A DNA stretch of 64,000 bases from CAYPXJ01 sp964414595 (GCA_964414595.1 CAYPXJ010000003.1:12620-76619); one strand, 5' to 3'. Positions 37,612-46,489 are shown, counted from the stretch's first letter. Program-made: numbers and translations. Notes: generated by a model from the sequence alone, not told the origin.

Positions 37612-38958
37612 TTAACGATTAACGGTCTTCTTTTTCCTGTAGATCGTTGCTTGTCCAATTCCCAGCTGATCGGAAACTTTCGCTACCGTCGCGTCTTTCT
37701 GCCGCAGCAAAGCGGTAATCACATCCTGCTCGATTTTTTCCATCGTTTTGATATTTCCGTCGGCATCTTCAAGCGCTACGGTCAGGCTGCCGGCCGCGGC
37801 ATAAGATTCACCGGCGGTGAGATAGGGCTCTACATCCGCGCGCGTCATCACGGGCCCTGCTGCCATCAGCACGGCGCGATGTATCACGCTGTTAAGTTCG
37901 CGCTCGTTGCCCGGCCAGCTATAGCGCGCCAGTCGTTTAAGCGCTTCGTCATCCATGTGCGCGATGTGCTTTTGTTCTTTCGCCGCGCACGCAACCACAG
38001 CGGCCACTGCCAAAGTCGCAATATCTTCGTTACGTTCGCGCAGCGGCGGAATATGCAGTGGGAAATATTGCATGCCGTAATATAAATCTTCACGAAATGC
38101 CCCACGTTTGACAAGCGCAGACAGATCTTCGCGCGAGGAAGCCATAATGCGAAAATCAAACGGTCGCTCCTGCGGATTTTTAGCGTTATACGCGGCCTTC
38201 AAAAGCCGTTCGAGTCGCAGTTGCTCCTCCGCGGAGAGCATCTCGATATCTTCAATAAAAACCGTGCCGTCTTTGGCTTTTTCCAGCGCGCTGTCAGAGG
38301 AAAAATTTTCCAGCGCAGACGCGTCCGGCACGCCCGCATGCACCACCGTAAACGGGCCGCTTGCGCGTTTGCTGCTGGCGTGAATTGCGCGTGCGAGGCG
38401 CTCTTTTTCGGTGCCGTTTTCACCCGTAATCAGCAAGGGCAAATCAGAATGCGCCGCTTTTCGCGCCGTTTGCACCAGGTTTTTCAAACTTCCATAAGCG
38501 CCCGCGAAATCATCCAGGAAATAGCGGCCCGCCTGCATTTTTCGCAGGCACTCCGCCTCGTGTCGCAGGGCAAAAAACTTCAGCGCATTGGTAATAGTTG
38601 CTTCCAAACGCGCGTCCGTGGTGGGAAAAGTAAGAAAATCAAACGCGCCACGACGCAGGAAATCCGCCACTTCCGGCAGATTTGTGCCCGTATTAAAATG
38701 GGTGCTCGTTTCCGTCAGCACAATTACCGGTGTATGTTTCCAAACCTCCGAAAAGCCCAGAATTCCGCCATCTTTTGTACGCGCAAGTTCCGCGCTGATG
38801 AGCACTATTTTTGCACGAATGTTATTTTTCGCGGAATTCTGCGCTTCTTGAAGGTTGTCGAAGGAGGCAACCGGCAAAGCAAGCTGGCGCTCGACCATCA
38901 TTTCAAGCGTTAAACGTCGTGAAATGATATTTTCAATAAGCAGGATGGAATCTATCAT
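37612..38958 (-). CDS. degenerate NtrC-family AAA+ response-regulator-like protein
   Basis: 448 residues laid out like an NtrC activator: receiver-like domain (1-120), AAA+ domain (about 140-365), and a Fis-type helix-turn-helix (VAKVSDQLGIGQATIYRKKK) at the end. Key residues are changed. The receiver has KIVLISAE where the phosphorylated Asp should be. Walker A is GENGTEKERLARAIH (the Gly before Lys replaced by Glu). The GAFTGA loop needed to contact sigma-54 is absent, the segment reading NFSSDSALEKAKDGTVFIED. The arginine-finger region LREDLYYGMQYFPLHIPPLRER is kept as FREDLYYGMQYFPLHIPPLR. It is probably a DNA-binding regulator that no longer activates sigma-54. Confidence 0.85.
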   Translation of the reverse strand: MIDSILLIENIISRRLTLEMMVERQLALPVASFDNLQEAQNSAKNNIRAKIVLISAELARTKDGGILGFSEVWKHTPVIVLTETSTHFNTGTNLPEVADFLRRGAFDFLTFPTTDARLEATITNALKFFALRHEAECLRKMQAGRYFLDDFAGAYGSLKNLVQTARKAAHSDLPLLITGENGTEKERLARAIHASSKRASGPFTVVHAGVPDASALENFSSDSALEKAKDGTVFIEDIEMLSAEEQLRLERLLKAAYNAKNPQERPFDFRIMASSREDLSALVKRGAFREDLYYGMQYFPLHIPPLRERNEDIATLAVAAVVACAAKEQKHIAHMDDEALKRLARYSWPGNERELNSVIHRAVLMAAGPVMTRADVEPYLTAGESYAAAGSLTVALEDADGNIKTMEKIEQDVITALLRQKDATVAKVSDQLGIGQATIYRKKKTVNR

Positions 38959-39303
38959 AATGAGAGTATAGCCCGGTTTTTACCTGCGTCTAGTTTTTTA
39001 ACATATTGAGTTATAGGTATATTTGAAAACCAGCCAGAGACTCTCGATATGAGAGGCTCAGAATCCCGCCAAAGAAAATAGGATATTTCCTAGATTTTTT
39101 GATTTTGCCTCCCCTGACGATGTCAACATCTGCGGAACGCCTCGTCCTGATGCGCTTACCTTGCCCCTTCGCACAATATGTAACATGCGTCACCATCCGC
39201 GGAATATATGGGTTTTTCTTGGTCCACTTCCGAAAAAATGGCCTTCAGAGTCGATTTTTCTTGCAATATATACGTGTTTCGTTCCGCAAAAAATGGCGGA
39301 AAA

Positions 39304-39380
39304 TGGTCGGGACGACTGGATTTGAACCAGCGACCCCCAGTCCCCCAGACTGGTGCGCTACCAGGCTGCGCTACGCCCCG
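39304..39380 (-). tRNA. tRNA-Pro (anticodon GGG)
   Basis: The minus strand folds into a 77-nt cloverleaf. The acceptor stem is CGGGGCG with CGTCCCG (one G-U), discriminator A and encoded CCA. The anticodon stem CCAGT/ACTGG encloses the loop CTGGGGG, giving GGG. The T-arm has GGTTCAAATCC. It reads CCC and CCU/CCC proline codons and sits beside merR and ihfA, as in many alphaproteobacteria. Confidence 0.95.
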
Positions 39381-39499
39381 ACATTCACCAGCATATCTCG
39401 CGCCTGGTGATTTTATTCGCGCATAAGCTTCGCTTATTGCGCTGGGCTGCGCTACGCCCCGACATTCACCAGCATATCTCGCGCCTGGTGATTTTATTC
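39364..39499. repeat. direct duplication of 55 bp abutting an assembly gap
   Basis: Positions 39364-39418 are repeated exactly at 39445-39499, including the first 17 bases of tRNA-Pro. The second copy ends at the N run, so it is probably a contig-end artefact. Confidence 0.8.
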
Positions 39500-39599
39500 N
39501 NNNNNNNNNNNNNNNNNNNNNNNNNNNNNNNNNNNNNNNNNNNNNNNNNNNNNNNNNNNNNNNNNNNNNNNNNNNNNNNNNNNNNNNNNNNNNNNNNNN
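39500..39599. other. assembly gap (100 N)
   Basis: A run of exactly 100 undetermined bases, the usual placeholder for a scaffold gap of unknown size. It separates tRNA-Pro from the merR gene; any gene here would be lost. Confidence 0.97.
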
Positions 39600-39652
39600 G
39601 CACCTACGCTTGGCGCTGGATGCAATGCCGGCGCACTATAGGTTTTTAGAGG

Positions 39653-39773
39653 AAAAACGCAACGATCTGTTTTCAGTAACTAGATTCGTTAGTTGCGTTA
39701 GGCGTGAACGGTGAGGCAGAGGTTTGAGAAATCCGAAGCGGAGTGTCCAGAAATGCCAGCTTAGTAGCGTTTT
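39653..39773. repeat. palindromic element, copy 9 (degenerate)
   Basis: Left AAAAACGC and right GCGTTTT arms pair. The right side CCAGCTTAGTAGCG matches the family, but the core lacks the GTAC pair. The right end overlaps the merR stop. Confidence 0.6.
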
Positions 39774-40251
39774 ACTTCGCTTGTTTCAACGTAGCGCGCA
39801 TTTCATCCAGCTCTTCCAGCACGCGCTGAAGCTGTTGCGCCTTTTCTTTATTCACCGGCACAGAATTTTGTTTCACCGGTTTTTCGGCTTCGAATAAATC
39901 TTGCTGACGCGCGTCGGCGGGCATGGTGTTTCTCCTGACAAGCTGCACGCCGTTGAGCGTGATCGCATGGGTTGGCTGCTGGCGCAGCACTTCCTGCGCT
40001 ACTTTGATGGAGTGGCCTTCGCCATGCAACAAATGTTTGATGCGACGAAGCGCATCAATATCTTCCGGGCGATAATAGCGATGACCGCCGCGGCGTTTAA
40101 TTGGCTTGATTTGTTTGAATTTGGTTTCCCAAAAACGCAGCACGTGTTGCGGCAGTTCAAGAATTTCCGAAGCCTCGCCGATCGTGCGCAGTGCGCGCGC
40201 GTCTTTTTGGCGTAGGGAGGAATTGGCGTAATCAGAAAGATGTGTGTGCAT
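39772..40251 (-). CDS. MerR family transcriptional regulator
   Basis: 159 residues. The N-terminal winged helix [24 protein letters not shown], then [36 protein letters not shown], is the MerR DNA-binding domain. The rest is a linker and a C-terminal helix without metal-binding Cys, so the signal is unknown. This is the MerR protein that follows ihfA in alphaproteobacteria and is thought to accompany it; its targets are not known to me. Confidence 0.93.
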   Translation of the reverse strand: MHTHLSDYANSSLRQKDARALRTIGEASEILELPQHVLRFWETKFKQIKPIKRRGGHRYYRPEDIDALRRIKHLLHGEGHSIKVAQEVLRQQPTHAITLNGVQLVRRNTMPADARQQDLFEAEKPVKQNSVPVNKEKAQQLQRVLEELDEMRATLKQAK

Positions 40252-40408
40252 AAGAATAATGATGGGCGGATACTAGAATCTCTTTTCTGAATTGCAAAAA
40301 ATATTTTAGTTGCCGCAGAATTTTTTCTACTTGACGCAAGCCGTAAAAACTTGCAGCCACGCGATCGCTTTTGCCATTATTTCTACAAGAAAAATTAGGT
40401 ATTATCAC

Positions 40409-40576
40409 AATTCGCTAGGGCGTCCGCGACAATCCGCTTGGATTGGACGACGAAGTCGCCCGAAGGGTGAGCAAGGCGAATCAAAATGTTGGTTCTTGAG
40501 AACCGCACCGGAGTGTACATAAAAGCGCATGCGAAGCGGAAGCGCAAAAAACCGGCTGCAGCAAGCCCTAGTAGAA
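40409..40576. repeat. palindromic element, copy 10 (enlarged)
   Basis: 168 bp. Arms AATTC.GCTAGGGC and GCCCTAGTAGAATT pair exactly. An extra hairpin-rich insert (about 40425-40485) lies before the core ACCGGAGTGTACATAAAAGC. It begins one base beyond the ihfA stop codon. Confidence 0.8.
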
Positions 40577-40577
40577 T

Positions 40578-40895
40578 TTAGGAATTAGTACCGTTGCCGC
40601 CGCTGCTGCCGTTCATCTTCTCGGTCAGCACATGCGAAGCGTGGAATGTCACCACGCGGCGTGGGGAAATCGGCACTTCCTGTTTGGTTTTTGGGTTACG
40701 GCCCATACGCGGCTTTTTATCGCGCAGGCGAAACGCACCAAACGAGGAGATTTTAATATTTTGGCCATTCTCGAGCGCCTTGCCCATTTCCTCAAAAACT
40801 TTATCCACGAGGTCGGAGCATTCCGCGAGCGAAAACCCGAGCTTGCGGAAAATCGCTTCGGCGAGGTAGGCGCGTGTAATGGTGTTATCGGTCAT
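40578..40895 (-). CDS. ihfA: integration host factor subunit alpha
   Basis: DNA-bending HU/IHF protein, 105 residues. TITRAYLAEAIFRKLGFSLA at the start, the core NIKISSFGAFRLRDKKPRMGRNPKTKQEVPI with the Pro that intercalates DNA, and VVTFHASHVLTEKMN. The C-terminal Ser/Gly tail is short. An IHF consensus site occurs in the probable origin of this window. It is split from fabH by two GNAT-like genes. Confidence 0.95.
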   Translation of the reverse strand: MTDNTITRAYLAEAIFRKLGFSLAECSDLVDKVFEEMGKALENGQNIKISSFGAFRLRDKKPRMGRNPKTKQEVPISPRRVVTFHASHVLTEKMNGSSGGNGTNS

Positions 40896-40904
40896 GAAGG
40901 GAGC

Positions 40905-41828
40905 TTAGCCTATCTCTTGGCCCCCGTCAATTACCTGACTTTGCGCCCGGAAACGCCCCTGCTCCAGCGAGGCGGGAATATGCTTATCCTGCATATAGTT
41001 CACATAAGTCTGCATAGAGAGATCGTCGCCAAAATGGAGGACTCCGCGCCACACCAGACCTTTAAAAAGCATTTCGCTAAGCGACTTATTATAGGCTTCT
41101 AAATTATAGGGCAGCGAGGCAAGAAACAGTGTGCCAGCGTAATCCTCACGTCGTAGCGCTTCCTCAATTTTTTTCGTGAGCGCTTTATCCTGCACCTGCG
41201 GCTTCAGTTCTTTCCATTTTTTTCGGGCGTGTTCGTAAATCGCCTTCTCATGCGCATCGTTAATGGGTTTAAAACCCATTTTCATCCAGGTAGAGGCGCC
41301 GCGATTGTTGCCGCTCATAGAATCTGCATCCAGCGTGATGCCCATAAATCCTTCCCACTGAGCAAGCTTAACTAAACGCGCCAATATATGCGGCCCTATA
41401 GACTTTTTCTGATAGCCGTTATTCTCTCCCAAACCATTTACGCCCAAACTACTAATTTTTACAAAATCCTCTTCTACAGAAAAATGAAGCCACGCAAGTG
41501 CGGTATAATCTACGTCATACCAATCCAGCGCGATATGATTTAGCGTCGCACGCGTCGCGTCCGGATCATTATTCTCTTTACGGAATACCACGCGCATCAT
41601 CGGGTGTTTCATATCTTCAGCCAGTGCAGGAATTTCTTGAAAGAAGTGCGCGAAAAAACTTTCCGGCGAAAGATGGAACGAAGCGTCTTTTTTCCATAAT
41701 GGCAGCGCTTCGCTGATGCGAAGCGGATCTTCGTCCATTTTATTATGCTTTGTATAAGAGTTAAGGCTGAAGCGTATATTACCTTCAGCAACAAGCATTT
41801 CCAAATTTTTGGGCGAAGTGGTTTTCAT
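40905..41828 (-). CDS. GNAT-like uncharacterised protein, paralogue 1
   Basis: 307 residues. The middle part, SIGPHILARLVKLAQWEGFM then NNRGASTWMKMGFKPINDA, resembles the acetyl-CoA-binding and beta-strand motifs of GNAT acetyltransferases. The C-terminal region shares WRGVLHFGDDLSMQTYVNYM with FEGTFHLQDEMSLRLLRSYL in the next gene upstream, so the two are paralogues. They overlap by four bases and share one CtrA-box promoter. Acetyl-group substrate unknown. Confidence 0.7.
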   Translation of the reverse strand: MKTTSPKNLEMLVAEGNIRFSLNSYTKHNKMDEDPLRISEALPLWKKDASFHLSPESFFAHFFQEIPALAEDMKHPMMRVVFRKENNDPDATRATLNHIALDWYDVDYTALAWLHFSVEEDFVKISSLGVNGLGENNGYQKKSIGPHILARLVKLAQWEGFMGITLDADSMSGNNRGASTWMKMGFKPINDAHEKAIYEHARKKWKELKPQVQDKALTKKIEEALRREDYAGTLFLASLPYNLEAYNKSLSEMLFKGLVWRGVLHFGDDLSMQTYVNYMQDKHIPASLEQGRFRAQSQVIDGGQEIG

Positions 41829-42658
41829 AAATCCGTATCCAGCGCGCGCCCGCGTTTTGTATCCAGCAAATAGCTACGTAGTAATCGCAGCGACATTTCA
41901 TCCTGCAGATGAAAGGTGCCTTCAAATTCTTTGCCGTCAAAGAAATGCGTCAACGTATGTACCAGCTCCGCCGGTAATGTGTTTTTCCACTTTGGTGATT
42001 GTATGATCTCAATAAGCGCCACCAGCGCATAAGGATGGTGCGGCGGGGATTGCAGAAGGTCATCCAACGCCTTCACCACATCTTCTGCGCGAGGTTCTGA
42101 AACAAAATCTGGCCGCATCGTTTTCCATTCGCGCGCAAGCTGCGACCAAAATTGATCGCCCCCTCTTTTCGTGCGCAGCATACCGCCCATTTTCGGCCAG
42201 ACTTGTATGCCGTTATTTATCTCCAGGTCACCTTCTTCCGTGGTGCGCGCGGTGAAATCCATGCGCGTATATCCAAGCTCTTTGCAGAGCTCGGCCATAT
42301 TGCGCCATGCCACAGCGCCCATGCGATCTTCTGCGGGGCTATGCTTCGCCACGTTATAAAGTTTTGGCTGAACCTTGGGGCTTTGCTCCAAATACAAAAA
42401 CGCTTGGCCCGCGGCGTCAACCCTATTTGGATGGCGATAGAAACAGCGCAGTTCGGTATAGAGCGGTAGTGCGAATTCGCACTCTATTCTTAAGTCGTAA
42501 CGCGATTCATAACCGCGATGCAAAATCTCGATGAGTCTTTCCTGCGTGATGCTGCAAAGCGGGCTATGTTCCCAATAATCGGCGATTTGCCTTTCCTTCA
42601 AGGAGTGGCGGTTTTTGCCCAGAAAAACGATATCGGCCCGTGATGGCGCTTTAAGCAT
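41825..42658 (-). CDS. GNAT-like uncharacterised protein, paralogue 2
   Basis: 277 residues. It contains AWRNMAELCKELGYTRMDF and EINNGIQVWPKMGGML, which align with the GNAT-like centre of the downstream paralogue (NNRGASTWMKMGF). No signal peptide. It starts 34 bp from a perfect CtrA box at 42692-42707, which overlaps the space after fabH. GNAT assignment is by motif only. Confidence 0.68.
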   Translation of the reverse strand: MLKAPSRADIVFLGKNRHSLKERQIADYWEHSPLCSITQERLIEILHRGYESRYDLRIECEFALPLYTELRCFYRHPNRVDAAGQAFLYLEQSPKVQPKLYNVAKHSPAEDRMGAVAWRNMAELCKELGYTRMDFTARTTEEGDLEINNGIQVWPKMGGMLRTKRGGDQFWSQLAREWKTMRPDFVSEPRAEDVVKALDDLLQSPPHHPYALVALIEIIQSPKWKNTLPAELVHTLTHFFDGKEFEGTFHLQDEMSLRLLRSYLLDTKRGRALDTDL

Positions 42659-42691
42659 GGTATCCCCCGCTAAAGCATACCACGAAGCCGG

Positions 42692-42707
42692 TTAAGGATT
42701 CGTTAAC
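42692..42707 (-). promoter_or_regulatory. CtrA box TTAA-N7-TTAAC
   Basis: Perfect match on both strands (TTAAGGATTCGTTAAC), 34 bp upstream of the GNAT-like gene starting at 42658. Spacing to the start codon is the same as at 55484. Confidence 0.7.
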
Positions 42708-42708
42708 G

Positions 42709-43692
42709 CTACCACCGCACGACGACGGTTCCCCAGCTCATACCGCCGCCGATCGCGGTCAAAACCACCAGATCGCCCTGCTTGATACGGCCGTCTTTCG
42801 CCGCTACCGCGAGCGCCAGCGGAATCGATGCCGCGGACGTATTCGCATGCAGCGCCACCGTGCTGATGAGTTTCTCGCCCGGTAAGCCGAGCTTTTTCAT
42901 CGTCGCGTCGAGAATGCGTTGATTCGCCTGATGCGGCACCACCCAATCAACTTCCGCCGCGGTAACGCCCGCGCGTGTAAGCGCGATTTCCACCGATTCG
43001 GCCATTTTTGTCGCCGCCATTTTGAATACTTCGCGGCCTTGCATATGGATAAAGCCGGTTTTGCCGCCCGCCTGCCCCGGCCCACCATCGACATAAAGTA
43101 TGTCGCGCGTCGCGCCGTCCGCGTCCAAATGCGCAGAAAGAATCCCGCGTTCTGCGGCAATCTGCGCACTCAGCACCACCGCGCCCGCGCCATCGCCGAA
43201 CAGCACGCAGGTGTTGCGATCTTTCCAATCCACAATGCGCGAAAGCGCATCCGCGCCAATCACCAGCGCGTGCTGATAATTGCCCGATTTTAACAGCGCG
43301 TCCGCCGTCGCCAGCGCGTAAGCAAATCCCGCGCAAACCGCCTGCACATCCATCACCGCCGCCGGGCCAACTTCCAATAACGCCTGCACGCGCGCCGCGG
43401 TGGCAGGGAAAGTATTATCCGGCGTCGTAGTGGCCACCAAAATCAAATCGATATCGCGCGGTTTGAGGTTCGCCGCTTCCAGCGCCTTACGCGCCGCCGC
43501 CGCCGCCATATCGGAGGTGCATTCCTCCTCCGCGATGATATGGCGCTGCGTGATGCCGGTGCGCTCGCGAATCCATTCGTCGTTGGTATCCACGGTTTTC
43601 GCCAAATCGGCGTTGGTCACGCGCTTTTTGGGCAGATAGCTGCCGACGCCGGCGATAATCGTGCGGATTTGGGGTACGTTTTTTGAGGCCAT
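42709..43692 (-). CDS. fabH: 3-oxoacyl-ACP synthase III (KAS III)
   Basis: Starts type II fatty acid synthesis by condensing acetyl-CoA with malonyl-ACP. 327 residues. Catalytic triad: Cys in VQAVCAGFAYAL, His in WVVPHQANQRILDA, Asn in ALHANTSAASIPLAL. C-terminus GGGMSWGTVVVRW is typical. In related bacteria it directly follows plsX; here an oppositely oriented unknown gene separates them. Confidence 0.97.
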   Translation of the reverse strand: MASKNVPQIRTIIAGVGSYLPKKRVTNADLAKTVDTNDEWIRERTGITQRHIIAEEECTSDMAAAAARKALEAANLKPRDIDLILVATTTPDNTFPATAARVQALLEVGPAAVMDVQAVCAGFAYALATADALLKSGNYQHALVIGADALSRIVDWKDRNTCVLFGDGAGAVVLSAQIAAERGILSAHLDADGATRDILYVDGGPGQAGGKTGFIHMQGREVFKMAATKMAESVEIALTRAGVTAAEVDWVVPHQANQRILDATMKKLGLPGEKLISTVALHANTSAASIPLALAVAAKDGRIKQGDLVVLTAIGGGMSWGTVVVRW

Positions 43693-43741
43693 AACCCTGT
43701 AGTTATAATGACTTACTTGCTTGTGTCTAGCAGTCCCTCGC

Positions 43742-43757
43742 TGTCATCAAATTGTCA
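43742..43757 (+). promoter_or_regulatory. tandem TGTCA motif
   Basis: TGTCA at 43742 and 43753 (11 bp apart), followed by TATTTTTATGCGAG, about 37 bp before the ATG at 43794. Same layout as upstream of 5059 and 14673. Confidence 0.5.
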
Positions 43758-43793
43758 TATTTTTATGCGAGAATTTAGAAATGGGAGAGGCCC

Positions 43794-44381
43794 ATGGCCA
43801 AAGAACATATTCGAGATCGATTTTTCGCCGCTCAGGCTGAATTTAAAGCCGCAGAAAAAGATCTGAAGGCAGAAAACAAACAGCTCGAGAATTTTCTCGA
43901 AAAGCTTTTCGCACCGGGGCTACAACCCCATTTATCTGTAAAGATGAAAACTCACGTTACCTACTATGATAAAGCAAAATATTATAGCGGTGAAATTTGT
44001 TGCGTTTTAGAAAAAGACGACAACATCGCCACGCTTTATCACCAATCTAGTAATTATTTAAGCGCAGCAAATGAGCCTTATAACCCAAAGAAAGAATCAG
44101 AAACCAGTTTTCGTTATCGCACGGAAAAACAATCAAAATACCAAGGCGAAATCGCCGTCTTTGAAGATATAAAAGCGCGACTGGAAAAAGCCGGCATGAA
44201 AAAATGTGCATTTTCCATTTCCGAAAATGGCGAAATTTTTTCTCTCACATTCCGCTTCGATGGCGAACGCTGGAAAGAGCAGTTTAAGGCCGCCATCAAA
44301 GGCGAAGAATTCACACCGCCAAAAGGTCCGGAAACACTTTCCGACGCCGCTGCAAAATCTCAACAACGCGGCGTGGAATAA
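43794..44381 (+). CDS. uncharacterised protein inserted between plsX and fabH
   Basis: 195 residues, Lys/Glu-rich with an N-terminal coiled-coil-like helix (FKAAEKDLKAENKQLENFLE). No domain recognised, no signal peptide. Opposite strand to the lipid synthesis genes on both sides, with its own tandem TGTCA promoter and a good ribosome site (GGGAGAGG). Most likely a lineage-specific acquisition. Confidence 0.75.
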   Translation: MAKEHIRDRFFAAQAEFKAAEKDLKAENKQLENFLEKLFAPGLQPHLSVKMKTHVTYYDKAKYYSGEICCVLEKDDNIATLYHQSSNYLSAANEPYNPKKESETSFRYRTEKQSKYQGEIAVFEDIKARLEKAGMKKCAFSISENGEIFSLTFRFDGERWKEQFKAAIKGEEFTPPKGPETLSDAAAKSQQRGVE

Positions 44382-44422
44382 GAATTCTTAACCGGCATTT
44401 GCAGCACGGCCTAGTAGAATTT
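44382..44422. repeat. palindromic element remnant, copy 11
   Basis: Only the right end GCAGCACGGCCTAGTAGAATTT remains recognisable, with a weak GAATTC at the left. It lies beside the plsX stop. Confidence 0.5.
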
Positions 44423-44427
44423 ATATA

Positions 44428-45519
44428 TTAAGCCCGTCCGGGCTCGCTCATCACCGGCGCTGGCGCTTTCGCCGCACCCATATGTTTCGCGATACCATTG
44501 CCGCCGTGCGAACGCTGCATTTCTTCGCTGATCAGCTCATTGATATTATGTTTCGCGATTTCCACCGCCACGCCGATCGCGTTGGCAAAACCGAGCCCGT
44601 CCATTCCGCCGTGGCTTTTCACCACGATGCCGTTAAGGCCAACAAGCATCGCACCGTTATAATGGCGTGGGTCGAGGCGTTTGAAGAGCATCGTCAGCGC
44701 CGGTCGGCAAAATAAATAACCAATTTTTGAAAGCAGCGAACTGCGGAACGCCATCTTCAAAAAATGCGCGCAGAGATCGCCCACGCCTTCCGCCGTTTTG
44801 AGCGCAACGTTACCGGCGAATCCATCCGCCACCACAACATCTACTTTGCCGCAGGCGATATCATGGCCTTCGACATAGCCGTGGAACGAAAGCGGCAGAT
44901 CGGTTTTCTTCAGGCGCTCATGCGTTTCGCGAATCACATCATTGCCCTTCGTTTCTTCCGAGCCGACATTGAGCAGGCCGATGCGCGGTTTTTCGTGCCC
45001 GAGCACCGCGCGCGCGAACGCATCGCCCATCACCGCGAATTGAAATAAATGTTCGGAGGTGCAATCGAGATTCGCGCCGAGATCGAGCATCACGCAATCG
45101 CCATATTTTGTGGGAACCGTTGAAACAATCGCGGGGCGATCGATGCCGGGAAGTGTGCGGAGTTGCAGCCGCGCAATCGCCATCAGCGCGCCGGTATTGC
45201 CGGCAGAAACGATGCCCTGCGCTTTGCCCTCTTTCACCGCGGCGATCGCTTCCCACATGCTGGAGCCTTTGCCCCCACGCAGCGCGGCGGAGGGTTTTTC
45301 GTCATTGGCGATTCTTTTTTCGCAATGAATCACGGTCGAACAAGCGGGGAGTTTTTTATAATTTTTGACCAGCGGCGCCAAACGCGCTTCGTCGCCGTAA
45401 ATCAAATAATGAATGCCGGGATAGCGATCGCGCGCATCGGCAGCGGCTTCGATAACCGATTCCGGGGCTTTATCGCCGCCCATGGCATCCAGTGCGAGAG
45501 TGAGTGTAGTTTCAGGCAT
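44428..45519 (-). CDS. plsX: phosphate acyltransferase PlsX
   Basis: Converts acyl-ACP to acyl-phosphate for phospholipid synthesis. 363 residues. Start TLALDAMGGDKAPESVIEAA, then GSSMWEAIAAVKEGKAQGIVSAGNTGALMA, LDLGANLDCTSEHLFQFAVMG and the C-terminal NGAMLVGLNGIVVKSHGGMD are family hallmarks. Co-directional with rpmF upstream and, after the inserted gene, fabH. Confidence 0.97.
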   Translation of the reverse strand: MPETTLTLALDAMGGDKAPESVIEAAADARDRYPGIHYLIYGDEARLAPLVKNYKKLPACSTVIHCEKRIANDEKPSAALRGGKGSSMWEAIAAVKEGKAQGIVSAGNTGALMAIARLQLRTLPGIDRPAIVSTVPTKYGDCVMLDLGANLDCTSEHLFQFAVMGDAFARAVLGHEKPRIGLLNVGSEETKGNDVIRETHERLKKTDLPLSFHGYVEGHDIACGKVDVVVADGFAGNVALKTAEGVGDLCAHFLKMAFRSSLLSKIGYLFCRPALTMLFKRLDPRHYNGAMLVGLNGIVVKSHGGMDGLGFANAIGVAVEIAKHNINELISEEMQRSHGGNGIAKHMGAAKAPAPVMSEPGRA

Positions 45520-45598
45520 GGCTCACTCTTATGCTATCGTGCGTAGCCGTCAAGTTGAAAGGAATAATGAATAGGGATTTAGAAATGAAGTTGGAATT

Positions 45599-45720
45599 CG
45601 CCTGCGCTAGGCTGAGGCAAATGCGCTGGCTTTCGAGAACCGGAGCACAGCGTACTTCTTGGGTACGTGAGCACCGGAAGCACAGAAAGCCAAGCAAGTT
45701 GGCCAGCATAGTAGCAGGCG
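45599..45720. repeat. palindromic element, copy 12 (GC arms)
   Basis: Here the outer arm is CGCCTGC, paired with GCAGGCG, instead of the usual AAATTC/GAATTT. The inner arm CTAGGCTG pairs with CAGCATAG apart from one position. The core is GGAGCACAGCGTACTTCTTG then GGTACGTGAGCACCGGAAGC. Ends 6 bp from the rpmF stop. The swapped but complementary arm is strong evidence for a selected hairpin. Confidence 0.85.
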
Positions 45721-45726
45721 CCTGCG

Positions 45727-45918
45727 TTATTCTTTTGTTTCGCGGTCCACGGTCGCGAAAATTTCGCGGCCTTTATAATAGCCATCCATCGAGATGTGGT
45801 GCGGCAGTTTATATTCGCCGGTGGTTGCGTCTTCGACGACGTTTAAGTTTTTCAGCGCAAGGTGCGAGCGACGCATATTGCGGCATGATTTGGTTGTTTT
45901 TGCCTTAGGTACTGCCAT
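45727..45918 (-). CDS. rpmF: 50S ribosomal protein bL32
   Basis: 63 residues: [22 protein letters not shown] then the central [16 protein letters not shown], characteristic of bL32. Zinc Cys are absent, as in many alphaproteobacterial forms. AGAGGT before the ATG. rpmF upstream of plsX is a widespread arrangement. Confidence 0.95.
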   Translation of the reverse strand: MAVPKAKTTKSCRNMRRSHLALKNLNVVEDATTGEYKLPHHISMDGYYKGREIFATVDRETKE

Positions 45919-45979
45919 GGTGACCTCTTTTTAGTTGTCCGTTGTTCGTTGTCCGTTTATATAGGAAGGCGGGCTTATA

Positions 45980-46489
45980 ATGCATCCTTTCACGAAAATC
46001 CAGCAATTTCTGCGCCGAACCGGGGGCTTAGCGGCCTTACTTCTGCTTGGGGCGGGGCTAACCGCCTGTGTGGCGCGGGAAAATGAGAGCGGATATGTGC
46101 GCGCCATGGCGGATTTCTCACAAATTACGCCGGGCCAGAGCACGGCCGAGGACGTGATTCGTCTGCTCGGCTCACCCTCCTCGCGTGCCAGCTACGGTAA
46201 GCCGACCTGGTATTATATCAGCACGAAATCCGAGCAAACCGCCTTTTATAAGCCGGAAATCACCGATCAGGGCGTTGTGGAAATCATTTTTACCCCCGAA
46301 GGCGTGGTGGAAGCGGTGAATACGAAGGGTATCGGCGATCGTCGTGATTTGGCCTTTGAAAAGAATACCACACCCACCGAAGGCAACAGCATGAATATCA
46401 TCCAGCAACTTCTGGGTAATTTGGGCCGGTTTAACCCCGGCGGCGGTCGCGGTTACGATCGCGGACGCGAGGGCGGCCCGCCGATTTGA
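45980..46489 (+). CDS. bamE: outer membrane assembly lipoprotein BamE (SmpA/OmlA)
   Basis: 169 residues with a lipoprotein signal (LLLLGAGLTAC, Cys about 31). The BLIP-like BamE domain shows FSQITPGQSTAEDVIRLLGSPS and TWYYISTKSEQTAFYKPEITDQ. The C-terminal tail is Gly/Arg-rich (GGGRGYDRGREGG), an extension not found in short BamE. Supports the BAM beta-barrel insertion machine. Divergent from rpmF. Confidence 0.93.
   Translation: MHPFTKIQQFLRRTGGLAALLLLGAGLTACVARENESGYVRAMADFSQITPGQSTAEDVIRLLGSPSSRASYGKPTWYYISTKSEQTAFYKPEITDQGVVEIIFTPEGVVEAVNTKGIGDRRDLAFEKNTTPTEGNSMNIIQQLLGNLGRFNPGGGRGYDRGREGGPPI

Noticed and set aside
39011..39196. 61-codon minus-strand frame beside tRNA-Pro
   Set aside because: No ribosome site, no homology cue, in a 345-bp region between the NtrC-like gene and the tRNA that otherwise shows only weak hairpins (for example CTCTC-GATAT-GAGAG near 39035).
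39353..39649. Open frame across the N gap
   Set aside because: Lies over tRNA-Pro and undetermined bases; composed of the duplicated 55-bp segment.
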